Assembly: GCA_019634305.1 (NCBI GenBank)
Contig: JAHQVQ010000429.1
Span: forward strand, 1 to 32,435
Reading direction: 5' to 3'
From: Flammeovirgaceae bacterium
GTDB lineage: Bacteria > Bacteroidota > Bacteroidia > Cytophagales > Flammeovirgaceae
Length of the DNA stretch: 32,435 nt
In this document: one piece after another, positions 1 through 8,761 of the stretch
How the letters are laid out: every line of letters starts with the position of its first letter
Position numbering within the stretch: the first letter of the stretch is position 1
Translations under genes and position numbers: made by a program
The notes under the pieces: model-generated
What the model saw: the letters and a program-made list of their open reading frames with translations, nothing else
What the model was told of the DNA's origin: nothing
The model's database searches: none

Positions 1-269
1 GTCTTAACAATCCTAAAATAGAAGTAACAGCAGAAATTACTCAGCACTCTGCAAATATTACCATCTGTGACAACGGTATAGGAATTCCAGAAGAACATCA
101 GGAAAAGGTTTTTGAAATATTTTACAGAGCCAATGAAGAAAAGAAAGGATCTGGAATAGGGCTTTATTTAGTAAAGGAAGCAGTAGCAAAATTAAATGGG
201 ACAATAGCATTGGAATCTAAAGTAGGAAAAGGAACAACTTTTACAATTATGCTTCCTACTTTAAATTAA
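1..269 (+). CDS. Sensor histidine kinase, C-terminal ATPase part (5' truncated by the window edge)
   Basis: The reading frame beginning at base 3 runs open from the window edge to a TAA at 267-269. It encodes the end of a HATPase_c domain: a DNGIGIP box (G1/N2-type ATP lid) followed by GSGIGLYLVK (G2 box) and the usual short tail with GKGTTFTI. The last 88 residues therefore bind ATP and feed the phosphotransfer step of a two-component sensor kinase. The dimerisation/phosphoacceptor and sensor domains lie outside the window, so the signal and partner regulator are unknown. The gene converges on the aldo/keto reductase gene, with 54 bp between stop codons. Family assignment is firm; specific identity cannot be given. 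Confidence 0.85.
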   Translation, partial: LNNPKIEVTAEITQHSANITICDNGIGIPEEHQEKVFEIFYRANEEKKGSGIGLYLVKEAVAKLNGTIALESKVGKGTTFTIMLPTLN

Positions 270-299
270 ATGATGGAAGTGTTTACCTAATTCTGTCTG

Positions 300-322
300 G
301 GTTAATTTTGAATTACTACTTA
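300..322 (-). repeat. 23 bp fragment of the dispersed intergenic repeat
   Basis: This stretch is identical over 23 bp to bases 1397-1419, the end of the full repeat copy on the other side of the aldo/keto reductase gene. It has the same orientation and abuts that gene's stop codon. The two form a direct repeat flanking the gene. Beyond these 23 bases similarity to the full copies ends. Confidence 0.7.
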
Positions 323-323
323 A

Positions 324-1307
324 TTACCATTGTGGATGAATAATACCTTTTAAATAATTATCATATATCGCTTTAATTTTCTCCATCTCCTTTTCAGAAA
401 TAGCATCCATTTCTGATGCTAAAATGTTATTTTGTGCTTGAGAAATATTACTTGCTCCAGGAATTACACAACTGACAGCTTCTTGCATAAGCACCCATTT
501 GAGGGCAAAAAGAGTAATATTCTCCTGATTTAAAACTTCCTTCAACTCCTGAACAGCTTTAAGACCAATTTCATAAGGTACTCCTGAAAATGTTTCTCCT
601 TTGTCGAATACCTGCCCCTCACGGTTAAAATTTCGATGATCCTCATTATGAAAAATAGATCCATTAGAAAATTTCCCAGTTAATAATCCACTTGCCAGAG
701 GCACTCTGGCTAAAATACCTACATTATTTTTTTGAGCAAAATCGAAAAATATATCTGAAGGTTTTTGCCTGAACATATTAAATATAATCTGGACAGTAGA
801 AACTCCTGGATATTTAATGGCAACTTCCGCTTCAATTACCTTTTCTACACTAACACCAAAATGCTTTATTTTTCCTTCTACCTTTATTTTTTCCAGGCTA
901 TCAAAAATTTCTGAACTGCTATAAACTGAGGTTGGTGGACAGTGTAATTGAATAAGGTCGATTTGCTCCAACCCCATATTTCTCAGACTATCTTCAATAA
1001 ATCCTCTTATGTTTTTTTCATTATACCCCTCTGCATTATGAGGGTTTAGTCTTCTTCCTGCCTTCGTAGCCACAAAAATATTTTCACTTCTACTTTTCAC
1101 AACCCTTCCTACAGTCTTCTCACTCCTACCATCTCCATATACATCGGCTGTATCAATAAAATTTACGCCTAAGTCTATTGATTCATTTATTATTGCTTCT
1201 GCATTTTTTTCATTAAAAGGCTCTCCCCACTTTCCACCTACCTGCCAGGTACCTAAAGATACTTCAGATACTTTTAACCCTGTTTTTCCTAATCTTCTGT
1301 ATTTCAT
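324..1307 (-). CDS. Aldo/keto reductase family oxidoreductase
   Basis: The 327-residue protein has the hallmarks of the NADPH-dependent aldo/keto reductase (TIM-barrel) superfamily: N-terminal RRLGKTGLKVSEVSLGTWQ, the FIDTADVYGDGRSE block carrying the catalytic Asp and Tyr, the Lys of the VATKAG strand, and LIQLHCPP, in which His completes the tetrad. The C-terminal VIPGASNISQAQNN is the cofactor phosphate-binding loop. It would reduce a carbonyl compound in the cytoplasm; the substrate cannot be inferred. Length is typical for the family. It lies behind mobA on the same strand, but a repeat copy separates them, so cotranscription is uncertain. The ATG at 1307 begins exactly where family alignments begin. 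Confidence 0.92.
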   Translation of the reverse strand: MKYRRLGKTGLKVSEVSLGTWQVGGKWGEPFNEKNAEAIINESIDLGVNFIDTADVYGDGRSEKTVGRVVKSRSENIFVATKAGRRLNPHNAEGYNEKNIRGFIEDSLRNMGLEQIDLIQLHCPPTSVYSSSEIFDSLEKIKVEGKIKHFGVSVEKVIEAEVAIKYPGVSTVQIIFNMFRQKPSDIFFDFAQKNNVGILARVPLASGLLTGKFSNGSIFHNEDHRNFNREGQVFDKGETFSGVPYEIGLKAVQELKEVLNQENITLFALKWVLMQEAVSCVIPGASNISQAQNNILASEMDAISEKEMEKIKAIYDNYLKGIIHPQW

Positions 1308-1326
1308 TTTAAGAGATTTTTTTCAT

Positions 1327-1419
1327 TAAGCACCAGTGCTATTATTTCTGAGAAATAGTAATCTCTCAATCAGTCTTTTACGGCAAAATAATACACGGTT
1401 AATTTTGAATTACTACTTA
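1327..1419 (-). repeat. Dispersed intergenic repeat, copy A (93 bp)
   Basis: This copy matches 16401-16493 with about six mismatches over 93 bp. It also matches the reverse complement of 21388-21494, apart from a 14 bp insertion and about three mismatches. One end carries the palindrome AAGCACCAGTGCT; the middle can fold as a hairpin (ATTTCT/AGAAAT). It lies between the mobA stop and the aldo/keto reductase start, 20 bp from the latter. No reading frame runs through it. Confidence 0.85.
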
Positions 1420-1456
1420 TAAAGATCTCTTTTTTATTTTTTTTATCAAAATTGAT

Positions 1457-2047
1457 TCATTTCAACCTCGATTTAATCTCTCTGAAATCTTCTGGATAAT
1501 TCGCATTTTTTAATGCATCTGGATTTTCGGAATTGATAAGGTTGGCATCATTCATCATTAATATTTTCCTTGGGCCAGTTTTTATTTGATTCTTTCCTTT
1601 TTCCAAAAATGCCATTACTGATGGTTCCCAAATGGCAATTAAAGGTTCAGGTTTATGATCGATTGGGCTATTGTACGCTGTAGCTATTTTTTCTGGATTT
1701 CTTTTATCAATTAACATCTGAATAGTTTCCTCATCTAATAATGGTAAATCACAAGCTACTACCAGCCATGCACAATTTGAGTTCTGTCTAAAGGCTGAAA
1801 AAATAGCCCCAAAAGACCCTGAGTTGGGAACCTGATCAACTATTGAGTTAAAACCCGAAAGTGAAACCACCTGATCTTCCCTACAGGAAAACCAGGTGGT
1901 TTCACAAAATTTTTCTATTAAATGGTATGTAAATTCCCTTTGAGGAATACCATGATAATTTAATAATCCTTTATCTTGTCCCATTCTGGAGCTTTTCCCA
2001 CCTACCAACACCAATCCATTTAATATGGGAATTTTATTACTATTCAT
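1457..2047 (-). CDS. mobA: MobA-like molybdenum cofactor guanylyltransferase
   Basis: The 196-residue protein starts with the nucleotidyltransferase signature LVGGKSSRMGQDKGLL, in which the glycine-rich loop, Arg and Lys bind GTP. It continues with the metal-binding ACDLPLLDEE motif near residue 100. This is the MobA layout. MobA transfers GMP to molybdopterin to make the bis-MGD cofactor of molybdoenzymes, in the cytoplasm. The length fits the family (190-200). Related MobA-like proteins act on other nucleotide sugars or cytosine-type cofactors, and no other moco gene is in the window, so the exact substrate is inferred. It lies 23 bp downstream of the porin gene on the same strand and may share its transcript. 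Confidence 0.8.
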   Translation of the reverse strand: MNSNKIPILNGLVLVGGKSSRMGQDKGLLNYHGIPQREFTYHLIEKFCETTWFSCREDQVVSLSGFNSIVDQVPNSGSFGAIFSAFRQNSNCAWLVVACDLPLLDEETIQMLIDKRNPEKIATAYNSPIDHKPEPLIAIWEPSVMAFLEKGKNQIKTGPRKILMMNDANLINSENPDALKNANYPEDFREIKSRLK

Positions 2048-2070
2048 ATGGGATGATTTTCAAATTTTCA

Positions 2071-3390
2071 CTAATTCTTAAACAATACCGGCTTAAAGGT
2101 TAACATAGCCCAGGCCCAATTATTAATCTGGCTTTTATCTCCAACAAAATCTCCCCCATTTGGTATTCTTTTTATAGCATCCAATGCATCAGTTCCAAAC
2201 ATTTGAGAATAACCCATTTGAAAATTGATAAAACTGTTTACTTGTAAATTGTAAACCAAATCAAGTTCAAACCCTAAGGCTTTATCCAAATCATCTGAAG
2301 GATTCTCAGGATTAAATACATCAACTGGAGAAAGGAAATAGTGCGCATGTGTAATAAACTTAGATTTTTCCCCTGTTTTAAAAACTGACTTCACATAAAA
2401 ATCATTCAAACCAGACATTTTTGCACCTTGTTTATGGTCATTTCCAACATAAAAATAATCCATATATCCATAAAACTTATGATTTGTACCATACAATGGA
2501 TTCCATGAATTGTTTTTTTCTGTTTCAGTAGCTTTTGTTCCCGATGCCATATCCACACCAAAATTTATTGGAACACTTCCTGCTTTTATATCTGCATTTA
2601 AAGAGACAAAATATGCACTAACAGATCTCTTTGAAGGATCTTTTCCACCCTGATAATAAAATTCCCCATTTAGGTTTATACCCCCAAGTTTCTTATTTCC
2701 TATAATCCCATAGGTTTGCAAAAACTGAATTCCTGAAGAATCTGAAGCTTCCCTACCATCATTATGTATTAAAAGAGACAATGCCGACTCCTCAAAATCT
2801 TTATGGAACCAGGCAAACTGCATGGTTTTGTTATTTGATCTATCATAGTAGGTATCAGCAAGTTTTCTTGGTTCTGGATCAGGGTTACTACTTTCGTTAT
2901 AAGTTACTCCAGCATGAAATTGGACCCCTGTACTATCATTCACATATTTATATAAAACTCCATCATGTCTTCTGCCTTGCTGCGCCCATTCCAAACCACC
3001 TAAAAACCTTTCATTATCGTAGCGTAACATCATTCTACCTACTTTGATAAATGATTTTTTGGTCATGGCATATTCCCCCCAACCATAGTTTAAGGTAGTC
3101 ATAGCAGGGTCACTCTTTTGAATTTGATCATAATTTCCCCACAATCTCACATCCTGAATGGCAAATTTGAACTTGAACCGATCCATCGCATAATCCAAAT
3201 AAATCCTTGATCTCTGCTCTACAAATAATACAGGTTCAGTATCGGCATTAGTCATTCTTTTAAACCCGTTCCTAAATTCTGTTCTTGGTCTTATTTCCCC
3301 GGTAACTATTAATTGAGCCAATCCAATTGAACTACTTCCTATTAAAAGAAGAATTGAAATTAAAGCAATATTGTAAATTTTGGTATTCAT
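2071..3390 (-). CDS. Outer-membrane beta-barrel protein, alginate-export-like porin
   Basis: The 439-residue protein has a Sec signal peptide (hydrophobic stretch about residues 8-22, ending SSIGLAQ). The rest is beta-rich, with alternating short amphipathic strands and acidic loops. The blocks GEIRPRTEFRNGF, VEQRSRIYLDYAMDRFKFKFAIQDVRLWG and the WAMLTFKP tail match the alginate-export (AlgE-like) porin family widely found in Bacteroidota. These proteins are outer-membrane channels; most family members have no proven tie to alginate. The C-terminus ends in an aromatic/hydrophobic strand as expected for a barrel. Substrate unknown. The family call rests on recognised motifs rather than alignment. 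Confidence 0.7.
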   Translation of the reverse strand: MNTKIYNIALISILLLIGSSSIGLAQLIVTGEIRPRTEFRNGFKRMTNADTEPVLFVEQRSRIYLDYAMDRFKFKFAIQDVRLWGNYDQIQKSDPAMTTLNYGWGEYAMTKKSFIKVGRMMLRYDNERFLGGLEWAQQGRRHDGVLYKYVNDSTGVQFHAGVTYNESSNPDPEPRKLADTYYDRSNNKTMQFAWFHKDFEESALSLLIHNDGREASDSSGIQFLQTYGIIGNKKLGGINLNGEFYYQGGKDPSKRSVSAYFVSLNADIKAGSVPINFGVDMASGTKATETEKNNSWNPLYGTNHKFYGYMDYFYVGNDHKQGAKMSGLNDFYVKSVFKTGEKSKFITHAHYFLSPVDVFNPENPSDDLDKALGFELDLVYNLQVNSFINFQMGYSQMFGTDALDAIKRIPNGGDFVGDKSQINNWAWAMLTFKPVLFKN

Positions 3391-3598
3391 TTATGAAGTG
3401 ATAATGATTAAAAATTTATTTATTGATGAGGTATAAATAATTGGGCAAATATTTACATCAAAAAATCAAGATAGATAATACCGTGTGGATCAGACTATTC
3501 CACTACATTAATCATGTAAATCTAATTTTCCTTTTCAGTTTTTGTTTGGATAGCAAACCCACTTAAAGCCCAAACTAAAAAAAGTAGTTGATCCTGAA

Positions 3599-6184
3599 TT
3601 ATCCCTTTATAACATTTTCATAAAATGTTTTGGCTTTTATATCTGATTCATTCACATATAGTTCCTCCATTAATTGGCTTACTCCCTCTTCTTCAGATAG
3701 TAAATCTAAAGCTTTATAAGCGGCAATTTTGGTATTTGAATCACTATCATATGAAAAAAAATTCTTTAATATTTTAACCCCTTGCAGCTTGGTTTCTGAA
3801 GGTCTTCCCAATAAATAACTACCAAAGTAATTGATCAAATAAGGTAACTCTTGGCTCCCTCTGGTGCTCATTTTTTCATCAAACCAATCTAGCTTTCCCG
3901 GTACACCAATATAGCTGTAAAAATCTGCTATGGTTATAATTATAGAAAGATCATGAGAATCTTCAAACTGACTCACCATTGCCACGGGATCGGGACCTCC
4001 CATATTTGCATAGGCATATAAGGCAGTAGCTATAACCGCATAAGAACTGTCTGTCATAGCTTTTTCCACAACATTCAGGTATTTTAGGCCTAATGTAGAC
4101 AGCACATTTAATGCTTCGGCCCTTACCAAAGAATTGGCATCACTTAAAGCTATCTTTTCAATTTTCTCCCCAATTATATCTTTGTCCTCTCCTTTATAAT
4201 CCTGAAAAGCCTCCAAAGCAGCTTGGCGAATTTTCCAAAAATCATCCCCTAGAGCAGAAACTACAAGTGGTTTTATTTGAGAATCCCCAATATCTCCTTT
4301 TAATTCATTTAGAGCTTCCAGTCTGGCTAAGATTTTATCCGAATTATAAAATTGATAAATAAATTCTTCTGTCGATTTTAGATAATCAATTTCACAGGGA
4401 AGATAAGTTTCAGCATCAAATAAGAGAAGATCAGGTTTTTTACCCGTTTCAAACCAAAAATCCTTTCGTTTTTCCGATATTACCACTTTGTGTCTCTCTC
4501 TTTTTCCATTTACCCAGATATCTACAAAAACCGGTAATTCATAAATTGGCGAAAATTTCTCATCCTGCATTTGTCTTACTCTAAGTTCCACAAACCCGCT
4601 ATCGTAATAAGTGTGGGCTACATTAAGTGACGGATGACTTGCTTCCATAAACCATTGGTTAAAAAACCAATTTAAATCCTGCCCTGTCACCTCTTCAAAT
4701 GACATTCTTAAATTGTGAATCTCAGCTGTTTTGAAAGCATTTTCCTTTATATATTTTTGAAGGGAAGCAAAAAAGGCCTCATCCCCAATAATTTTTCTGA
4801 GCATATGCAAAAGCAATGATCCCTTTGCATAAGAATGACTATCAAACATATCTTCCTTATCGTGATAGTTATATCTAATCATAGGAACCCTTTTGCTTTC
4901 TGATTCAAAAAGGTATGTTTCCCATTCTTCTTTCCATTTCAAATCTGCTTCTTCTCTTCCCATTTTGTGTTCCAACCAGAGGTATTCAGAATACGTAGCA
5001 AATGATTCATTTAATGGGAGATTTGCCCAGGATTCTGCTGTTACCAAATCACCAAACCAATGGTGGAATAGTTCATGGGCAATGATGTCATCCCAATTCT
5101 GGTCAAGTAAATATCGATCATCAACTTGAAGTTGTTCCATAAAAATAGATGCTGAAGTATTTTCCATTGCCCCAGAAACATAATCTCTTACCACAATTTG
5201 GGAATATTTATCCCAGGGATAAGGATAATCCAGCATATCAGAAAAATAAGTCATCATTTCCGGAGTATTTCCAAAAATCTGCTTGGCATATTGTGCATAT
5301 TCCTTTTCTACATAATAGTTTACAGGAATACCATTCCATTTTTCCTCTGAATATTTACTAAACTTCCCAACAGCCATCATAAACAAATATGGGGCATGGA
5401 CTTTTTCCTGTTTCCAATAATCAGTTCTGGTTCCATTCGAGTTAATTCTTTGGGAAATTAATTTACCATTAGAAAGGGTTTGGTAAGCAGTATCTACTGT
5501 AATGTAAATTTCCTGTTTTGTTTTCACATTAGGAGCATCAAAAGTTGGGAACCAGCAAGAACTTGCTTCGGTTTCTCCCTGTGTCCAGATCTGCTGAGGT
5601 TTATTTGGATTCTTTCCGCTTGGATTAATAAAATACAATCCTTTATCTGAAGTAATTGCTGCACTTCCGCCTTCTGGTAATTCATTTGGCTTTGCCGTAT
5701 AGGTAATACTGATTTTAAACTGATCGAATTTTGTATATTCTTTATCCAGGTAAATTTTCAGCTTTAAGCTATCATAATCGTATTTTAAGGCAGTGGAATC
5801 CTTTAAATTTGCCAGTAATACTTTATGAATTTCAAATCCTTTTGCATCAAGAATAACTTCATGTTGTGGATAAAACCAGGGCTTTAAAGTGAGTTCCGCT
5901 CTTCCATTGAGGTATTGATTCTTCCAATCGAAGCTTACATCCAATAAGGTGTTTACCAAATGAAAATAATGGGTTCGGGACGGATTATATTCCCCTGGAG
6001 TGGCTAACCACTCTGGCCTAAGTAGTTCTTCTTCTTCCTCAGAAATGATAGGAACGGAAATAGTTGGAACTCCGCTTACCTCTACATTTTCCTGGCTTTC
6101 AGTAGGAGTTTGTGTTGACTTACAAGAAATAAAAATCAGAAATATTAGAAAAGGATAATAACGTAGGGAAGCATTAATAATCAT
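3599..6184 (-). CDS. M1 family metallo-aminopeptidase, lipoprotein with C-terminal HEAT-like repeats
   Basis: This 861-residue protein begins with a lipoprotein signal (FLIFLIFISC, lipobox Cys about residue 21), so it should sit anchored in the periplasm or outer membrane. The M1 peptidase core is plain. The substrate-binding GAMEN motif is near residue 340. The zinc motif HELFHHWFGD is near residue 369, with the third zinc ligand in NESFATY about 20 residues later (HEXXH-x18-E). It removes N-terminal amino acids from peptides. From about residue 640 the protein is alpha-helical with repeated segments such as VRAEALNVLSTLG, which look like HEAT repeats replacing the usual ERAP1-type C-domain. 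It is longer than minimal bacterial M1 lipoproteins, as expected from that tail. A 586 bp gap precedes it. Confidence 0.9.
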   Translation of the reverse strand: MIINASLRYYPFLIFLIFISCKSTQTPTESQENVEVSGVPTISVPIISEEEEELLRPEWLATPGEYNPSRTHYFHLVNTLLDVSFDWKNQYLNGRAELTLKPWFYPQHEVILDAKGFEIHKVLLANLKDSTALKYDYDSLKLKIYLDKEYTKFDQFKISITYTAKPNELPEGGSAAITSDKGLYFINPSGKNPNKPQQIWTQGETEASSCWFPTFDAPNVKTKQEIYITVDTAYQTLSNGKLISQRINSNGTRTDYWKQEKVHAPYLFMMAVGKFSKYSEEKWNGIPVNYYVEKEYAQYAKQIFGNTPEMMTYFSDMLDYPYPWDKYSQIVVRDYVSGAMENTSASIFMEQLQVDDRYLLDQNWDDIIAHELFHHWFGDLVTAESWANLPLNESFATYSEYLWLEHKMGREEADLKWKEEWETYLFESESKRVPMIRYNYHDKEDMFDSHSYAKGSLLLHMLRKIIGDEAFFASLQKYIKENAFKTAEIHNLRMSFEEVTGQDLNWFFNQWFMEASHPSLNVAHTYYDSGFVELRVRQMQDEKFSPIYELPVFVDIWVNGKRERHKVVISEKRKDFWFETGKKPDLLLFDAETYLPCEIDYLKSTEEFIYQFYNSDKILARLEALNELKGDIGDSQIKPLVVSALGDDFWKIRQAALEAFQDYKGEDKDIIGEKIEKIALSDANSLVRAEALNVLSTLGLKYLNVVEKAMTDSSYAVIATALYAYANMGGPDPVAMVSQFEDSHDLSIIITIADFYSYIGVPGKLDWFDEKMSTRGSQELPYLINYFGSYLLGRPSETKLQGVKILKNFFSYDSDSNTKIAAYKALDLLSEEEGVSQLMEELYVNESDIKAKTFYENVIKG

Positions 6185-6770
6185 TCTAGCTAAGGTTTAA
6201 TGTATTTACAGGAATTAAGTCAAAAAAATCATAATCCAAAATCAGTAATAGTGAACCGAGATGTCGGATCACACTTTTGGTTTTTAATGAGCATCTAAAT
6301 ACAAGTATATGAATCTTAAGAAGCCATAAAATTAGATTTTCTCAAACCATTTTCTTTTGGTATATATCACTAATTTCCCTGCACATTAGTGTATTGCGCA
6401 AATGTAATGATAAAGAAATGGGACAGAAATAAAGACTAAATAAATGATAAGGAAAATCAGTTCAAAACAACATAATTCTTCCAATTTTCTTTGTATTGAA
6501 ACAAAATTGCTCATAATCGGATCATATGTACAAAAATATAAAGGTAAAATCAACCAATTTTGAAAAGAACTAAGTAAAAATAGGTAATTGTACAGTTGAT
6601 TGAAAACATATAAAAACCTGGTATAAAATGATTAACTTTTAGTGCTCTCTCTTTTAGGGAGAGTATTTTTTATTTAAAATGATGGTGTGGAATGATAATA
6701 GCCCGCCAATACCTCATCATTTCTGGACAGGAAAATTCGGATTACATCCTGCCCGATCTTCCACTCTCTA
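6185..6770. other. 586 bp intergenic region with an orphan plus-strand terminator
   Basis: No convincing gene lies here. The stretch is AT-rich and should carry the promoter of the M1 peptidase gene on minus. Bases 6253-6291 share the pieces GAACCG and a 15 bp block (6277-6291) with 28651-28674. A strong hairpin-T run sits at 6645-6675, oriented for a plus-strand transcript although no plus-strand gene precedes it. Confidence 0.6.
6645..6675 (+). terminator. Intrinsic terminator with no visible upstream gene
   Basis: A seven-pair stem, CTCTCTC with GGGAGAG (one G-U pair), closes a five-base loop and is followed by TATTTTTTATTT. Only the plus-strand reading has the T run. Both neighbouring genes are on minus, so this would end an unannotated plus-strand RNA, or it is a relic. 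Confidence 0.6.
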
Positions 6771-7874
6771 TTAATTATTGATCGCCTTAACTATTTCCTC
6801 CTGAACAGGTACAGCATTATAAGACCATTTTCCTTTTACAGTACCATTATCGAATACCATAATTCCAGGATTTGAGCGAATCATAGCTTTTAGCACTGTA
6901 GAATCTACGAAATAGTAGGGAATCGCCAATTGTACATCATGCCTGAATTCTTCGAAATTACTACCATCTGAGGTAAATGCCATTGGAATGATATCTGGAT
7001 GAGATTTTTCCAAATCGCTTATTAATTGATTTATCGCTTTAAAACTTTCAAAGTCCGTTTCACTTACTTTATGGACCAGGATAATTAGCTTTTTACCCTG
7101 AAGCGATTCTTCGGTAAAATCTTCTCCTTCCACACTGGAAACATTATAATCTACAATTTTAGGAGAGCAGGCTTTTTCATTTAACATTTTCATCTCCTTA
7201 AATTTAAAATCCGGATCAGTTGGGTATTGCTCAAAAACAAAGACTTCCCCATTTTTTTCCATAATATATTCGTATTTACATTGCTCCTGAGGCTGCATTA
7301 ATTCCCTAATATAATTTCCAATTTTATAAGATCTAAAATCTAATATGGGTAAATAGGTGAGTACATAAATAGCAACTGCCAAACAAAAGACTGTACTTCC
7401 TCCAACTATTATAAAACTCATTTTTTCCGAGGAATTACTTAGGTTTTTAAAGTCGGATAATAGGAAAAGAATTAATACAAAAAGAATTACATCTTTAATA
7501 AATGATTCCCATGGGTCAAGCGGAATAGCATCTCCAAAACAACCACAATCCGTAACTTTTTCGAAATATGCAGAATAGAAAGTAAGGAAAGAAAAGAAAA
7601 GAATTAGGGCAAAAGTGGCTAAAAGCGTCATCCGGGCTTTAAATCCAACTAAAATGGCAACTCCCAGCACGACTTCGAAAACACATAAGAAAACAGCTAA
7701 TGGAAGTGCTATAGGAATGAAAATATGAAAGAAGGAGGCGAAATCCGCAGAGAATACTTCAAAATATTCTTCCAGTTTTATGGCTGTACCTACAGGATCG
7801 TTCAGTTTAATTAGTCCTGAAAAAATAAAAAGTCCCCCAACAAAAAAAGAAACCAGTTTTCTTAGAAAATTCAT
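6771..7874 (-). CDS. BT_3928-family membrane protein: DoxX/MauE-like domain plus thioredoxin-like tail
   Basis: The 367-residue protein has four membrane helices in the first ~150 residues, in the DoxX/MauE pattern. These include SGLIKLNDPVGT after helix 1 and the conserved DCGCFGD loop before helix 4. A fifth helix follows near residues 155-175. The C-terminal ~170 residues, with KKLIILVHKV and NPGIMVFDNG, have the strand order and cis-Pro-like position of a thioredoxin fold but no CxxC. Family members lie beside DUF1599 in Bacteroidota, as here. A role in membrane redox or thiol chemistry is inferred from MauE/DoxX relatives; no substrate is known. It follows DUF1599 by 91 bp on the same strand, with a repeat fragment between. 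Confidence 0.82.
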   Translation of the reverse strand: MNFLRKLVSFFVGGLFIFSGLIKLNDPVGTAIKLEEYFEVFSADFASFFHIFIPIALPLAVFLCVFEVVLGVAILVGFKARMTLLATFALILFFSFLTFYSAYFEKVTDCGCFGDAIPLDPWESFIKDVILFVLILFLLSDFKNLSNSSEKMSFIIVGGSTVFCLAVAIYVLTYLPILDFRSYKIGNYIRELMQPQEQCKYEYIMEKNGEVFVFEQYPTDPDFKFKEMKMLNEKACSPKIVDYNVSSVEGEDFTEESLQGKKLIILVHKVSETDFESFKAINQLISDLEKSHPDIIPMAFTSDGSNFEEFRHDVQLAIPYYFVDSTVLKAMIRSNPGIMVFDNGTVKGKWSYNAVPVQEEIVKAINN

Positions 7875-7920
7875 CTTTAAATTAAGTAGTTATTTATAAG
7901 TAATCAGGTGTTTTTTACCA

Positions 7921-7944
7921 CCCAATGTGGAGCACTAGTGCTTT
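7921..7944 (+). repeat. Fragment of the dispersed repeat (palindromic end)
   Basis: These 24 bases match bases 21471-21494 of copy C with two or three differences and include a perfect 12 bp palindrome, AGCACTAGTGCT. Only the palindromic end of the element is present. It lies between DUF1599 and the BT_3928 gene. Confidence 0.65.
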
Positions 7945-7965
7945 AAATGTAACTTAAACGGAATA

Positions 7966-8520
7966 TTAAACTTGTCCCTCTTTTTTAAGAATTAAAGCAA
8001 AAACCGAGTAATTCAGCATATCGCTATAATTTGCTCCTACGCCTTCGGAAACCAGTGTTTTACCTTCATTTTCTTCAATTTGTTTCACCCTCAACAATTT
8101 CATCAGGATAATATCTGTAAGACTACTAATCCTCATATCCCTCCAGGCTTCACCATAATCATGATTTTTATTCATCATCAGGTCTAGTGTTTCCTGAGAT
8201 TTTTCATCATAAAGTTTCATCACTTCCTCTACTGGCAACTCCATTTCTTCACTTTTATCCAGTGTAATCTGCATTAATGCAATAATACAATAGTTGATTA
8301 TGCCGATAAATTCAGATTGAATATCCTCATTTATTTTTTGGGTTCCTTTTTCCTGAATTGATCTTATCCTTTTAGCTTTGATAAAAATCTGGTCGGTAAT
8401 AGAAGGAAGCCTTAAAATACGCCAGGCAGTTCCATAATCTTTTGTTTTCTTTTCAAAAAGAATCCGGCACATGCCAACCACTTCATTATATTGCTCAACA
8501 GTTTTTGATGATTCAGACAA
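7966..8520 (-). CDS. DUF1599 protein with two tandem copies of the domain
   Basis: The 184-residue protein is an internal duplication. Residues ~13-85 and ~100-180 each carry the block KxxDYGxAWR...R, a run of helices with SxTDxIxxKxxRxxQIEE, and a late N-Y pair. This is DUF1599 (also named nucleotide modification associated domain 1), a conserved single-domain family in Bacteroidota whose biochemical function is not established. The conserved Lys, Asp, Tyr and Arg in both halves suggest two equivalent sites. It is soluble, with no signal peptide. It is transcribed divergently from folP and precedes the BT_3928 gene, a neighbourhood I recall as common in Bacteroidota. Confidence 0.85.
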   Translation of the reverse strand: MSESSKTVEQYNEVVGMCRILFEKKTKDYGTAWRILRLPSITDQIFIKAKRIRSIQEKGTQKINEDIQSEFIGIINYCIIALMQITLDKSEEMELPVEEVMKLYDEKSQETLDLMMNKNHDYGEAWRDMRISSLTDIILMKLLRVKQIEENEGKTLVSEGVGANYSDMLNYSVFALILKKEGQV

Positions 8521-8761
8521 TTGTGTAAATATTTAATGATTTTGTAAATGGGTAAATATGCTCTCAGCAAAAAATGCAAAGTAAATTTAATCCTTAGGTA
8601 AATTTAGAAAATTGAAAAAAAATTGTCATAATTACGGATTTCAATTGTCTAATATTTATAAACCAGATTATTTTTTCATACCCTTTTTCTTGCTTAAAGA
8701 TCAGGCACAACAATATGCTGGTCATTTGTCCTAATTCCAAACTTAATCAACAAAGTTATAA

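Noticed and set aside
6674-6780. Protein-like open stretch of about 31 codons (ending AGYYHSTPSF) just after the BT_3928 stop on minus
   Set aside because: It has no ATG, GTG or TTG start with a suitable context and no recognised family. It is in a different frame from the complete upstream gene. A frameshifted extension cannot be excluded but nothing requires it.
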